64,000 nucleotides of DNA from Tetrapyrgos nigripes (GCA_013368315.1 JAACJM010000135.1:165198-229197), one strand, 5' to 3'. Counted from the stretch's first letter, positions 1 through 10,719 are shown. Numbers and translations are program-made. The notes: generated by a model from the sequence alone, not told the origin.

Positions 1-745
1 ATCTTTTATCCAAGGGAGCGCATTACGGAAAGGAACATATGAAAGTCGACCCTAAGACCTTCTCTATCGAAAAGGGCAATGGTCTCAGTGTCTCCGATAT
101 ACCATATCGGCGGTGGATGAGATCAAGAAAGGGTTTGGAGGTAGAACCTGGGCCCGTGGATGAGATTCTGGATTGACAGAAGGGGTATCGCTCGTGGATG
201 GTCTGTTTTCTACAGATTGATGCTCATGAGATTCAGTGGGAATGAATACCTTGATCGGTGTCAGGTACAAAGAAGAAGCATTTTCCTACATCTCTTAAGC
301 ATCAATGTTCCTTCGCCTTGTCGCAGATTCACTGTCTTCGGATGAACGTAAGTTGAAGGTTTTTTCGACCTTGGATATAACTTCCACGCTTGATACGGCC
401 TCGTAGATCTCCTCCTATATATATATAGAATAGCAATGGAGCAAGACGTCGCAATGTAAATGTCGTCTTCCTGAACATCCCTGGTACGACCTCTTCACGT
501 CTCGTCTCGTTTTTGCCTCTCCCTTTATACCATAATCCTCTCCCATTCCCTTCTCATGCCCACAACCAATCAATCAGCCTCCCCTCCTCACAAGCCCGAG
601 TCCCAAAACCCCAAACCCAAACCCCAATGCTAACATAGACCGATCACTCGTGCATGTATGGTATCCTGTTTTCTCACCATGTCCACATCCCCACTTGCGT
701 TTCATCCTCTTCGTCAAAGAGGCAAGTATCACCTTTACTCCGTAT
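1..745. other. No gene recognised
   Basis: Only short overlapping frames without family motifs or convincing splice structure are visible. A run of TA dinucleotides lies near 416-428. The last part, up to 745, borders a segment that recurs near 24.85 kb. Confidence 0.5.
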
Positions 746-1530
746 ACTACACCTCGAGCGGGTCGTACCACTATTAGTGCCCCGATCAGTGTTGCCGCGG
801 TCCAAGCCACGACCCCAGTGGCCCTGACCCGACCCCGGACCGACCCCGAGGGCCAGTCACAGCCACTGGCCCTGGCCTGGCCCGACCCTCGAGGGTCGGG
901 TCAAGGGCCGGGCGTTGGAGAGGAGGCCGACCTGGGGTCAGCCCTCTTGGACCTTGGATATCGGTATGACCTATTTTGGTCAACCAAAATGGTTTTGGTG
1001 AATATTCTGATGTACTTATCTACAAAGTACAATGAATGCTCACCTTTGTAATCAAGTATACAGTCGAAAAGAGCAGTACTCGGCAGGTTCCGAGATTGTA
1101 CACGCTCTCTACAGCAATAGATCCGACACTTCTCGCTGATTTGGATCTCGAATAGTGTATATACAAGTAGGATACATACATGAAAAGGGTACTCCAATGT
1201 CTATGCATTCTTCTAGGAAGTCTTTTAAGAAAAAAAAAATACCTGAAAAAAATAGGTGCGGACCTGGCCCGACCTGACCCGACCCTGGCCCACAGGGTCA
1301 ACACAGCCACTGGCCCTGGCCTGACCCGACCCTTGAGGGTCGGGTCAAGGGCCCGGAAATTTGACGAGGGCCAGGCCCGACCCGGACCGCGGCAACACTG
1401 GCCCCGATTCTTCCTCCCGTCGCGAATAGAGGTATGTGTACATCCGAAACCAAAGCCGTAGAGGATTCTTGATTTCTTGATCCTTGGGAGGAGAGGGAGG
1501 AGAGGTAACGGTAGGTGTTGGTTGGTTGGT
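746..1530. repeat. Duplicated segment, copy A (interrupted by a hAT element)
   Basis: Bases 746-786 followed by 1401-1530 align with 24854-25013, including a shared block reading TAGTGCCCCGA and, after the insertion point, CGCGAATAGAGG and CCAAAGCCGT. The minus-strand translations of both copies contain the shared peptide KSRIL(Y/H)GFGF followed by TSIR(D/E)G and GALIV(V/I)RPARG, so this may be a fragment of a coding family. The product is not recognised. Copy A carries the 614-bp insertion at 787-1400; copy B does not. Confidence 0.7.
787..1400. mobile_element. Non-autonomous hAT-type element (614 bp) with TIRs and 8-bp target duplication
   Basis: The ends are a perfect 17-bp terminal inverted repeat: CAGTGTTGCCGCGGTCC at 787-803 and its complement at 1384-1400. 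The flanks are an identical 8-bp direct repeat, GCCCCGAT, at 779-786 and 1401-1408. An 8-bp duplication with CAGNG-type ends is the signature of the hAT superfamily. GC-rich subterminal blocks recur in direct orientation (859-912 and 1303-1354) around an AT-richer core. No transposase coding sequence is present, so it must have moved in trans. The uninterrupted paralogous site at 24854-25013 supports the insertion boundaries. Confidence 0.88.
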
Positions 1531-2656
1531 AGACTCGAGAGCGGGAGGGAGATAAGTGTTAAGCGGTGGTGAGGAGTGAGGAAGGGGCAGGAGAGCAGAG
1601 CTAGAAGGGTGAGCTTGTTAGCATACGCCGTAGATAACCAGAACAACGAGAATGAAAATGATAAAAAATGGAAGATAGAAGGAAGAATGACGAAGTACCA
1701 ACATAGAAAAGGAAAAAGGAAAGCGGGAATGAAACGGAGTGAAACGAAATGAGAGATGAGGAACAGGAAACAGGAAACAGGAAAAGATACGGTTATGAGG
1801 GAGAGGATATTGTATTAACGGATAAGAAAGGATGCAAGGATGCGAGGACAGATTGTTGGTGGGCAATAGGTAGAGGGATGGGCAGATGCCCGTACCCCTC
1901 AAACCATTCGTATACCCTGGTTGGATTAGAGGAGAGAGGACTTGACGAGGTTGAAGCGGCTACTCATCCTCCTCCCTATAAGCAGAAAAAGCCCCAGGGG
2001 ACCTGAATGGATGCATATGCGCCGTGCGGAAGAATTGCTGATGGGGTGACTGGTTCTGAGTGTAACTGCATATGCTTAGCGTATGCGGATTAGGAAGAGG
2101 TGGTGTAGGGAGCATGTCCTTAGGAATAGCAGACAAAGATAAAAACAGCATAACACACTTGATGTTGAGAATACCAATTGGTCAACGTCTTGTTGTGAAA
2201 GACGTTTGCGCCCACATGACGTCATTTACTTGAGGGCCGGCTTCAAATGCCATCACCCCTTCGTAACGGCGCTTCGCTTCAACCACCATCACTACTCCTC
2301 TCCACTCCCTCTACACAATCCGTGGGCTTTGTTTTTCCATTGATGCGTGCTTCCAGTCCTTTTTGGCGACACATCTTCATATTTGGAACCAAGAAAACTT
2401 CAACCACATCCATCTCGACAATTTCCGAGTCGCTCTACTCGTATACAAGCCTTTCTTCTCTTCTCGTACCTGTTTCGAAACCCAATTCTCTCCATGGACA
2501 CGTCATGAACCTTTCTTGAGGCCTCTCAAAGAAGATAGCAGGGAGGACTGTGGATGTTGGACAAGTGACGATAAGCAAGAGTGACCTGGGTCACCGCAGC
2601 CCCGCAGGGGGTGTCCACAGATTTCCATATACCGTAACAGTCTATATGTAGTTCTG
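1531..2656. other. No gene recognised
   Basis: Short frames on both strands are unlike any family I recognise. A palindromic TGACGTCA (the consensus of CRE/ATF-type bZIP sites) is at 2217-2224, about 25 bp before a plus-strand frame of 90 codons at 2247-2519. That frame is serine/proline-rich and shows no domain, so I do not call it a gene. Confidence 0.4.
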
Positions 2657-2680
2657 CTGTCATTATGATCATAATGACAG
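2657..2680. repeat. Perfect 24-bp palindrome
   Basis: The sequence begins CTGTCATTATGA and reads identically on the other strand, with no spacer. It lies between two unassigned frames. Its role is unknown; it could be a dimer binding site or chance structure. Confidence 0.8.
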
Positions 2681-2762
2681 TGGGTATATATGTAGGATCG
2701 GATGGGAATCCGACGGCGTCGTCCTGCGATTTTTGGTTGAGCAACTGGTTTGAATCATCCAA

Positions 2763-3185
2763 TCAGTTCCAACCATTTGACTTGGTAATCTTTATGGTGG
2801 GTCCGTGGTTCGGGGAGGATGATGGAGAGTAGTCGATGTGTTCTCTAAAGAATAGAGGCCCCCTAATCTGAACCACGGTTTCTCCTGTATCGAAGTCCTC
2901 TTTTACTGTTATGTATGAAAATGTCGAGGGGATTATGTCACCTGAGATAAGTTTCCACACCCAACGTCTTGTGCAGATGAAGTGTCGGTCGAAACTCCAA
3001 GGATTCGCTCGTATGTTTCTTCCGTGGGAGATCCAGTATTCGGTGTGTAAGATGTCAAGGGGAAGGGGAAATGGAACCCGTTCGTAGTCAGAAGGGGTTA
3101 CAGCGGGTTCGAAGCGAATTTGGGAGAATGGGGTAGACAGGGTGAGAAGAGTTTTACAAAAAGGGGAAAACAGTTGTTGTAACAA
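2763..3185 (-). other. Unassigned 140-codon exon-like frame
   Basis: An open frame on the minus strand contains no internal methionine and begins at a non-ATG codon, so if real it is an exon rather than a complete gene. The amino-acid composition looks protein-like (for example HFICTRRWVWKL and GETVVQIRGPLFF). I recognise no domain. It ends about 95 bp before the outer edge of the LTR at 3281. Confidence 0.25.
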
Positions 3186-3280
3186 ATACGCAGAGTGCTC
3201 TCGAACGTATTTGTGGAAAAAGAGGGTTGTTTTGAGAAATAGCGATAGATGAGGTAGTCAAGGGAAAGACTCAATTTTAG

Positions 3281-3835
3281 TGAGGTGGGTGTATGGGAGT
3301 TCGTTCAAGTGTCAAGGTTGTCGATACACTCAATTAACCACCCAAGTCACACAATACGAGAGAGCCAGTTACAAAGAATAGATTGAGAGAAAAGAGAGAG
3401 AGAGAGAGAGAGATATATGGTGGTAAGCTGACTAGGCTCTACACTGCGTAGTAATAGTACGGAGCGGAGACAAAGTGAATGAACTAAGGGATAGGTTACA
3501 AAGATCACAGGTATATAAGCAAAATACGAACAGATGGGAAAGAGTAAGTAATAATAGATGGTATCATGTGGAAACGTCAAGGGCGAGAGAATAATAAGTT
3601 GAATATGGATAGATGAAGGTACTGGATTATAAAGAATGATTGACAGTGGGAATGTCCGTGGAGATAGAAAGTGGAGGAGATAAGTGTGTGAGTCATAGAT
3701 CTAGGGAGATGGTAACTATAAACGATGATGGGAAATGGTTGATGTTTATGGGGTTAAAATTAAATAGAGTGGGAAATAGGTAGTAAAGGAGAAGGAATCG
3801 AAAGGAAATGAATAGACGGTGAGCGATTCATGACA
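3281..3835 (-). repeat. 3' LTR of the minus-strand element
   Basis: It shares TGAGGTGGGTG, a CAAGTGTCAAGG block, ACCACCCAAGTCACACAATA and an AGATTGAGAGA stretch with the copy at 5459-5850. A (GA)n run lies at about 3390-3411. The inner end meets gag coding sequence directly. Confidence 0.65.
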
Positions 3836-3837
3836 GT

Positions 3838-4168
3838 AATCGTCCATCTTGTCATATTTCATCATCATTTGGAACACCCATTGACCTGCAATTTCTCCAG
3901 TGAAGAAAGTAAAGAAAAAGGTGACCCTTTCCTTCTCTGTTGGATACCTTTTCTTGTTGAGTTGGAGATAATTGTTGAACTTGGCCAGCCATTGTTTTGC
4001 TAGTTGTTGTTCACCCGTAAACTTCTCAGGTTTACTTCCTCATTCTCCTGGGACTTTAGTGTCTTCATCCTGACTGTTGATCTCAGGGTCACTGATTCCT
4101 CCGATAGCAGCTGTCACTGATTCTCCTGCATTTCCTCCTCTTGGTGCTTGTACTCCTGTTTTGCTCAT
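3838..4168 (-). pseudogene. Retrotransposon gag fragment
   Basis: The minus-strand frame starts at an ATG (4168) and reads into a typical LTR-retrotransposon gag core containing KPEKFTGEQQLAKQWL, then TEKERVTFFFTFF and GEIAGQW. A single in-frame TGA lies at 4040-4042. The frame continues to the LTR edge at 3835 without a stop of its own, so the 3' half of gag and all of pol are missing. The match is to the general gag pattern for Ty3/Gypsy-like elements, not to a named family. Confidence 0.6.
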
Positions 4169-4642
4169 GACTCAGTTCAAAAACTCATTGAGTTCGGGTT
4201 AGTGATAGTTATTGATGGACTGTGGGGGGAAGGAGGTGGTGATTGATCTTGTGATGGTATGGGATGTTCATGTTCAGAAGGGGTTCCAGAATTAGGATTA
4301 TGAGGGTTTGGTTCAGAAGGTGGTGGTGTAGGCTCTGATTGAGCAATATCGGCAATGATCAGGAATTCTTGTTCCCAGGTTTGTTCAGTTTCAGTAAGTT
4401 CTCATTCTCGTGATAAACAATTAGGGCAGGGTCATTCTGGGCACCCTTTCCAACAGTGTTTGGTGTGGTGGAAATATGCGTCTCGGAGTTCTTCTCTAAA
4501 AAAATGCATGGAATCACCCTGCACACTCAAGATCTGGTCTAGGAGAAGGTGCTGAACTTCCTGTATGTGAGGGATGTGTCGATTGACTAGGGGTTCTGGA
4601 TGGATTTCTTCTCAAGGGGGCTGGGACTCTCCCACTCATGCA

Positions 4643-5299
4643 CTAATGGTTATCGTTGCTAGAATCCAAATCAGACTCATCTTCATATTGATTGTTCCAG
4701 TTATCTGGGATATTGATCCAGCTAGAGTGAACTGGGAACCACAAGATGCATCCTTCTCCTGTTGCAAGGTACTGTTGAACTTCTGTGATGGTAAGGATAC
4801 TAATGTTACAGTGTTGTAAGGTGTAGTTGGAGAAGTGAGAGGGAATAACTGTTTGTCCAAATTTGATGAAGAGTTGGGAGTCAGTTACTGCAATAAAACG
4901 AGGAAAGTTTTCCTGAGGCAAAGTTTCAATTTTAATGTGTTCGTAAATGACCATGTCACCTTGGTACCAAGTTCTTTCATTCAATTTTATCCACCTGTTA
5001 TCGAACATTGATGCTTTATCTATCACCAAGTGGACAACTATCAGCATATAATTTCTGAAGCTGCCAGGATCTGAAGTTTCTACAGGGAGTGGATAGTTGC
5101 AGGGAGGTCGAGTGTAAAGGTTTGTAATAAAGAGATTAAAGTCAAAATCCAGTTTGGCAAGATGGGGGAGTCCATAAGGAAAATACAAGGTGAAGTGAAC
5201 GGTAATGCACTGATATGGGTTTGGATTCGACATGTGACACCCTGCTACTAACGAGGAATTACTCCTACGACGTTTCAACCTCAACAGTCCATAAAACAA
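4643..5299 (-). CDS. Unknown ORF inside the LTR element
   Basis: An open frame of about 218 codons lies between the 5' LTR and gag on the same strand. It begins at a TTG in this window, so the true start is uncertain; the first ATG encodes the M of HMSNPNPYQ near 5230. The sequence is rich in aromatic and hydrophobic residues (FTLYFPYGLP, WYQGDMVIYEH, LWFPVHSSW) and ends in an acidic tail, DESDLDSSND. I see no zinc knuckle, protease or polymerase motif. A function cannot be assigned. It may be an accessory ORF or an extended gag N-terminus. Confidence 0.35.
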   Translation of the reverse strand: MFYGLLRLKRRRSNSSLVAGCHMSNPNPYQCITVHFTLYFPYGLPHLAKLDFDFNLFITNLYTRPPCNYPLPVETSDPGSFRNYMLIVVHLVIDKASMFDNRWIKLNERTWYQGDMVIYEHIKIETLPQENFPRFIAVTDSQLFIKFGQTVIPSHFSNYTLQHCNISILTITEVQQYLATGEGCILWFPVHSSWINIPDNWNNQYEDESDLDSSNDNH

Positions 5300-5458
5300 A
5301 TGCTAGGCATGGCAAGGAATTGGCCTTGAAGTCCACTAGTGAACCCTGCAGAACATTTAGCGAGTATTCAGGTGAGTAGGAATATGATTCCTAGCACACA
5401 TTCAGGTGAAGAAGTGATGGAAATAGGTAAAGAAGGGAAAAAGATGTTGGTTCCTATG

Positions 5459-5850
5459 TGAGGTGGGTGTGTGGGAGTCTGTTCAAGTGTCAAGGTCATG
5501 TAAACTCAAGAATAATAACCACCCAAGTCACACAATAGAGCGAAGCAAATAGATTGAGAGAGAGAAGGTAAAAGAGTATGAGAGTGATAGGTGAGTAGCT
5601 GACTGGCTTGACACTGCACAGTGGGAGGTACAGAGTGGAGACGAAGTGAACAGACTAAGGAACTATCTACAATGTCTGTGATATATATACAGAGGTTTGA
5701 CAGCATGAGAGAAAAGTCCGGAGTAACAATAAGGTGATGGAAGACAATAGGTTACTATGTGTCTTGTCAGTCATGAGAATGAAGTATGAAAAGAATCTGA
5801 AAGTATGAAAAACAATGTCCATTCATGATGAAGAGGGACAATTCATGACA
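5459..5850 (-). repeat. 5' LTR of the minus-strand element
   Basis: Counterpart of 3281-3835, with the same termini on the plus strand (TGAGGTGGGTG ... TTCATGACA). It has diverged and is shorter by about 160 bp. Confidence 0.65.
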
Positions 5851-6605
5851 CCTACTTATGCAAGCCAAAAGTTCTAATAGTGTGTGTACAAAAGTTCTGG
5901 AGTATTGCATCTACTCGGCATGTTATGACGTAAGTCGCACTTCAAGTCTCATCTGAAGTTTGTTCATTTGTTCATAGTTTGTGAGCTCATAGAGAAGCCT
6001 CTTGGTGAAAAAAGAGGTTCGAGAGAGACTTAAGACAAGTTAAGACTTGAGGTGAAACTTGTAGAAAGTGTATACAAGGTTGAGCTAAGGAAAGAAGCTC
6101 GACAACTATTCTACTTAAATACAAAGTAACTACTACTGGACAACTCATGTGTGTAGCAAGTAAGTAGTATGGAGTCTGAATGTAAAGTATGAAAAATGTA
6201 TGTATAAAGCATGTATGAAAAGTGAAACAAGTAGAACATGCATGCAATGCATGTTATAAGTATGTAAGTAATAAAGGACATGTGTATCATGCATGTATGA
6301 ATAAAGCGAGGACATGCATGAAACGCATGTAAATAGTAAGAGACATGCGAGAATGTTGAGAGGAAAATGTAAAACATGAATATCGAATAAAGAAAATAAG
6401 AAAACATGAGTGTTCTTTCATGTTTAGAAATTGAGAAAGAAAGGAATAAAGACGGAGTCTTCAGGAAATAAGAAATGGAGGAATAAGGAAGAGAATAATT
6501 GTAACACGCCACTTGCATCATTTTTGTATATTCATTTGGTTATATTGTGTGGTTCAAAGCACATTAACTAAATAACTCATTACTGTCTAACCCATGCTTT
6601 TCATT
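5851..6605. other. AT-rich region with repeated ATGCATG motifs
   Basis: Between about 6180 and 6350 the motif CATGCATG and its variants recur irregularly (for example ACATGCATGCAATGCATG and ACATGCATGAAACGCATG). No gene is recognised. It may be debris of an older element into which the chromovirus at 6611 inserted. Confidence 0.4.
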
Positions 6606-6610
6606 ACCTC

Positions 6611-6700
6611 TGTAATATCTATGCTTTCGTATATCTTTCCGATCGTATCCGACTGTTTTCCGAACTTCTTTTCCTTTTATTTCGAACTTCGTTCCCTTCC
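6611..6700 (+). repeat. 5' LTR remnant (90 bp)
   Basis: Matches the first 90 bp of the 3' LTR with two mismatches, then switches abruptly to gag coding sequence at 6701. The other 532 bp of LTR, the primer-binding site and most of gag are gone. Confidence 0.9.
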
Positions 6701-6937
6701 GGTCAGAAGAAACCCTGGGCTAACAAGCTCGGAAAGGACGGAAAGCTATCCCAGGACGAAAGGGACCCCTGCAAGAAGAACAATCTCTGTATGTTCTGTG
6801 GTGGGAAGCATTCGACGGATGACTGTAACAAGCGGAAGGTGGCGAATGAAGCTCGCGGCCGAGCCGCAAACATGGAAAACACCTCGTCTGGTAGTACTTC
6901 CGTGACTGGCACTGCTTCCACGCAGTCCCCAAAATAG
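6701..6937 (+). pseudogene. gag C-terminal remnant with zinc knuckle
   Basis: The frame is open from the deletion joint to a TAG at 6935-6937. It encodes a basic stretch, then the knuckle CMFCGGKHSTDDC (C-X2-C-X3-H-X4-C, one residue shorter than the usual X4 spacing) and a Ser/Thr-rich tail. In Ty3/Gypsy elements this region is nucleocapsid, which binds the RNA genome. The N-terminal capsid part is deleted. Confidence 0.85.
6928..6934 (+). promoter_or_regulatory. Candidate -1 ribosomal frameshift heptamer between gag and pol
   Basis: CCCAAAA fits the X_XXY_YYZ slippery consensus in the gag frame (codons CCA AAA) and is followed at once by the gag stop TAG at 6935. A -1 slip here enters the pol frame, which is open from this point through the protease. 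The downstream RNA structure was not modelled. Confidence 0.6.
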
Positions 6938-9900
6938 TCAGCGACTCTGATGCCTCGGCACGAGGTCGGAGTTGCGTTGACTGGGATCGTGCCAATCAGG
7001 AGGTTACTCTCAACGCCGCCGCTCTTTCCATTAAATCCTTAGTCATTCCACTTTCTATTCCCTCATATACTAAACCCGAACTTTCCATTTCGTTTCCGTC
7101 ACTTTTGGATTCTGGTTCCTCAGATTGTTTTATCGACTCTACTTACGTTTCCGAACATTCCCTACCTACCCTTTCCATTCCTCCCATTTGTCTATGCTTA
7201 CTTGATGGTTCCATACCCTGCACCCTGAATAAAGTATGCCGTCTTTCCGTTTACTTTCCGAAGGGGGAACGAATTCCTCTTGACTTCTACGTCACTAATC
7301 TCGACTCAATTTGTAAGGGAGTCCTCGGATATAGTTTCCTTTCCCGCTACAACCCGTCGGTTGACTGGGTAAAAGGAAACATCGAATTCTGTGACCCCGA
7401 ACCGGTTGCTGTCACCCCGAGCTCTGAACCCTGTGTGTCGCCCCCTGAGGCTGACCCGGGTTCTCCGGTTTCCACACCACTTCCGGCTTCAACGCCACCC
7501 ATTCGTTCTAAATCATCATGGCCGTACGAACCCATCTATTCCTATCCTTCCGTCTCGCAAATGGCATCTTCAGTTGACGACACCCGCATTAGCATCATCG
7601 GAGCAGCAGCTTTCCTTCGCTGTTGCAAACAGGATCAGCTTGAACCAATGGCGCTCCGGTTAACTTCGGATGCTGAGGTTCATGCGAAAGCCTCAAATTC
7701 GGAAACCCCATCTTCTCCAAAGGCTCCCGAATATTTAGCTGACTATTCCGATGTGTTTGATGAAAGACTTTCAGATAAACTGGCTCCGCATTGCCCCTAC
7801 GACCTCAAGATTGATCTCGTCGAGGGTGCGGCTCCGCCGATTGCCCAGATTTATCCGGTATCCGACAGGGAATTAGGAGAATTACGAAAATTTATCGACA
7901 AACATCTGACTATAGGTTTTATTAAACCTTCATCCTCGCCCTTCGCGGCTCCGGTCCTCTTTGTGAAGAAGAAAAACGGAGAGCTTTGGCTTTGCGTTGA
8001 CTTCTGTGGTCTCAATGCCATCACGAAGAAGGATAGGTATCCGCTTCTGCTTATTTCCGAGCTTTTAGACACTCCCCGGCACGCGAAAATCTATACCAAG
8101 TTGGATCTCCGTCACGCTTACCACTTGGTCCGCATCGCCGAGGGGGATGAATGGAAAACCGCTTTCCGGACCCGCTACGGATCCTTCGAATGGAAAGTGA
8201 TGCCTTTTGGTCTTAGCAATGCTCCCGCTGCCTTTCAGCGATTTATCAACGACATCCTCAAGGATCTCCTTGACGTCACTGTCATTGTTTATCTCGACAA
8301 TGTCCTGATCTATTCCGACAATGAGGAGGACCATCAGAAGCATGTTCGCGAAGTATTCCGTCGGCTCCGAGAGCACAGACTCTTCATCAATCCCGAAAAA
8401 TGCTTCTTTTCTGTTGATACCGTGGAGTATCTAGGTTACATTCTCTCCCCTGAAGGGTTAACGATGGATCCTTCCCAAATCCGAACTATCCTGGAATGGC
8501 CTGTTCCTTGGAAGGTCCGGGATATACAATCTTTCCTAGGCTTCTGTAATTTTTACAGACGCTTCATCTTCAATTATTCGGATATCGTCGTACCCCTAAC
8601 CCGTCTCACCCGAAAAGCTATCCAGTGGAAATGGACGCAGGCATGCCAGGAATCTTTTGATTACCTTAAGCACGCTTTTACTTCCGCTCCGATCCTTGGT
8701 CATTGGGTTCCGAACCAAAAAATCGTCGTTGAAACCGATGCTTCTGACTACGCTATCGCCGCAATCCTCTCTCTCCAGTACGATTCCGGAGAGATTCATC
8801 CCATCGCATTCCATTCACGCACCTTACAATCCGCTGAACTCAATTACGATGTTCACGACAAGGAATTGCTTGCCATTTTTGAAGCTTTCCGAATCTGGCG
8901 ACACTACTTGGAAGGCTCCGGATCCCCTATCGATGTCGTTACCAATCACAAGAATTTGGAATATTTTTCAACCACCAAAATTCTAACACGACGACAAGTC
9001 TGATGGTCCGAGTATCTTTCCGCCTTCAATCTCATTATCCGGTTCCGACCGGGTAAATTAGGTGCAAAACCTGACTCACTCACTAGACGATGGGACGTCT
9101 ACCCAAAAGAGGGGGATAACGACTACGCCAAGGTTAATCCGCAGAATTTCCGCCCAGTCTTCACCCAAGAACAACTTTTCGAATCGCTCTGAGCCTCTTT
9201 CCTCGAAGGACCCGCACTCCGTGCATCCATTATCATGGATATCGAGAAACTCCATTCCACAATCCGAGAATCCTATGCTTCCGATCCGGAATCACAAGCC
9301 GGTCTCAAATTAGCTAAGGATTCCTCATCATCCCGATGGAAGCTCGATGAATCCGGGTTATTACGCTTGGACGATAGGATATTCGTTCCTGGTGCTTCTG
9401 ACCTTAGACTTCAAGTTTTGCGACAACACCACGACCATTGTCTAGCAGGACATTTCGGACAAAACCGGACACTTGACCTTATCCGACGCCACTATACCTG
9501 GCCAAAGGTCCGAGAATTCGTTCAGGATTATGTCACTTCCTGCACAGTTTGTGGTCGCAACAAGCCTCGTCGACATCGTCCTTATGGTCTCCTAAAGCCA
9601 CTTCCTGTACCGGTCCATCTGTGGGACTCGATTTCCATGGATTTTATCGAACAACTACCGGATTCCAATGGATACACAGCAATCCTGGTAATTGTGGACC
9701 GCGCATGCAAACAAGGAATCTTCATTCCGACTCACAATACCATTACATCGGAACAACTCGCGGAATTATTAGTTCTTCATGTTTTTTCTAAGCATGGTGT
9801 TCCTAACCATGTCACTTCCGACCGCAGTTCCGAATTCGTTTCCCATTTTTTCCGATCCTTAGGAAAAGCTTTGAATATGGAACTTCACTTCACTTCGGGT

Positions 9901-10719
9901 TATCACCCGGAAGCCGACGGACAAACTGAGCGCACCAATCAGACACTCGAGCAGTACATCCGGATCTATTGTTCTTACCAACAGGATAATTGGTCTTCCC
10001 TACTTCCCATCACTGAGTTCACTTACAACAACGCTCCGAACGCTTCCACCGGAATCACACCCTTCTTCGCAAATAAAGGGTTTCACCCAAACTTAACGGT
10101 TCATCCCGACTACAATCTCGCTTCCGAGCGCGCCCGACATTTTGTTGTCAATCTCGAGGAACTGCATGATTTCCTTCGGGATGAGATTTGAGAAGCTCAG
10201 AAACGTTACAAGGTACAGGCTGACAAACGCCACCTGGATTTACCAGAAATCCCTATTGGTTCCGAGGTTTTTGTGTCTGCCAAACACATAAAAACTACAA
10301 GACCCACTCCGAAGTTCTCCGAGAAATTCCTTGGTCCATTCAAAGTTATCTCTCGTCCGAGCTCTCTTTCTTATGGCATAAAGCTCCCTGACTATCTCCG
10401 TGGGATCCACCCTGTTTTCCATGTGTCCCAACTAGAACCCGCTGTTCCGAACACGATTCCGAATCGTATCCCAGATCCGCCCGCTCCGGTCGAGATTGAA
10501 GGTGAACTTGAATATGAAATCACCGAAATATTAGACTCGAAAATCGATCGGCGCCGTCGGAAATGTCCTCTACTATATTTGGTACAATGGTCTGGTTATG
10601 AAGGCACCGACGAAGAATTTTCCTGGCTTCCCGCAGATGAGCTGACAGCTGAAGAAGCTATAGACGAATACCATCAGAAAAATCCAAACAAACCCGGTCC
10701 TCTTCCAATTTCATCCTAA
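6937..10719 (+). pseudogene. Chromovirus pol (protease, RT, RNase H, integrase, chromodomain), inactivated
   Basis: The frame is continuous except for three TGA codons at 9001, 9190 and 10189, each explained by CGA to TGA. Protease: LLDSGSSDCF near 7103-7130. RT: from about 7850, with the box normally YLDD changed to YLDN (Asn codon 8299-8301), removing a metal-binding aspartate. RNase H: VVETDASDYA near 8730. Integrase: H-H-C-C zinc domain near 9430-9560, then MDFIEQLP, VTSDRSSEF and DGQTERTNQ carrying the D,D,E residues. Chromodomain: from ITEILD with VQWSGYEG at about 10520-10690; in this clade it targets integration to marked chromatin. No frameshifts were found in pol. Confidence 0.93.

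Larger units (their letters stand above)
3281..5850 (-). mobile_element. Degenerate minus-strand LTR retrotransposon without pol
   Basis: Two diverged direct repeats, 3281-3835 and 5459-5850, both start TGAGGTGGGTG on the plus strand and end TTCATGACA, giving the TG...CA ends expected of LTRs. In minus orientation the order is 5' LTR (5850-5459), an unknown ORF (5299-4643), a gag fragment (4168-3838) and the 3' LTR (3835-3281). Protease, reverse transcriptase and integrase are absent. The gag frame abuts the 3' LTR with no polypurine tract, which suggests a large internal deletion. The LTRs differ in length (about 555 and 392 bp), so the element is old. Confidence 0.65.

Noticed and set aside
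6170..6350. Tandem satellite of ATGCATG
   Set aside because: Spacing of the motif is irregular and no unit could be defined.
7105..10719. RIP (repeat-induced point mutation) as the cause of the stops
   Set aside because: Classical RIP favours CpA. The changes seen are in CpG context, which fits methyl-cytosine deamination better.
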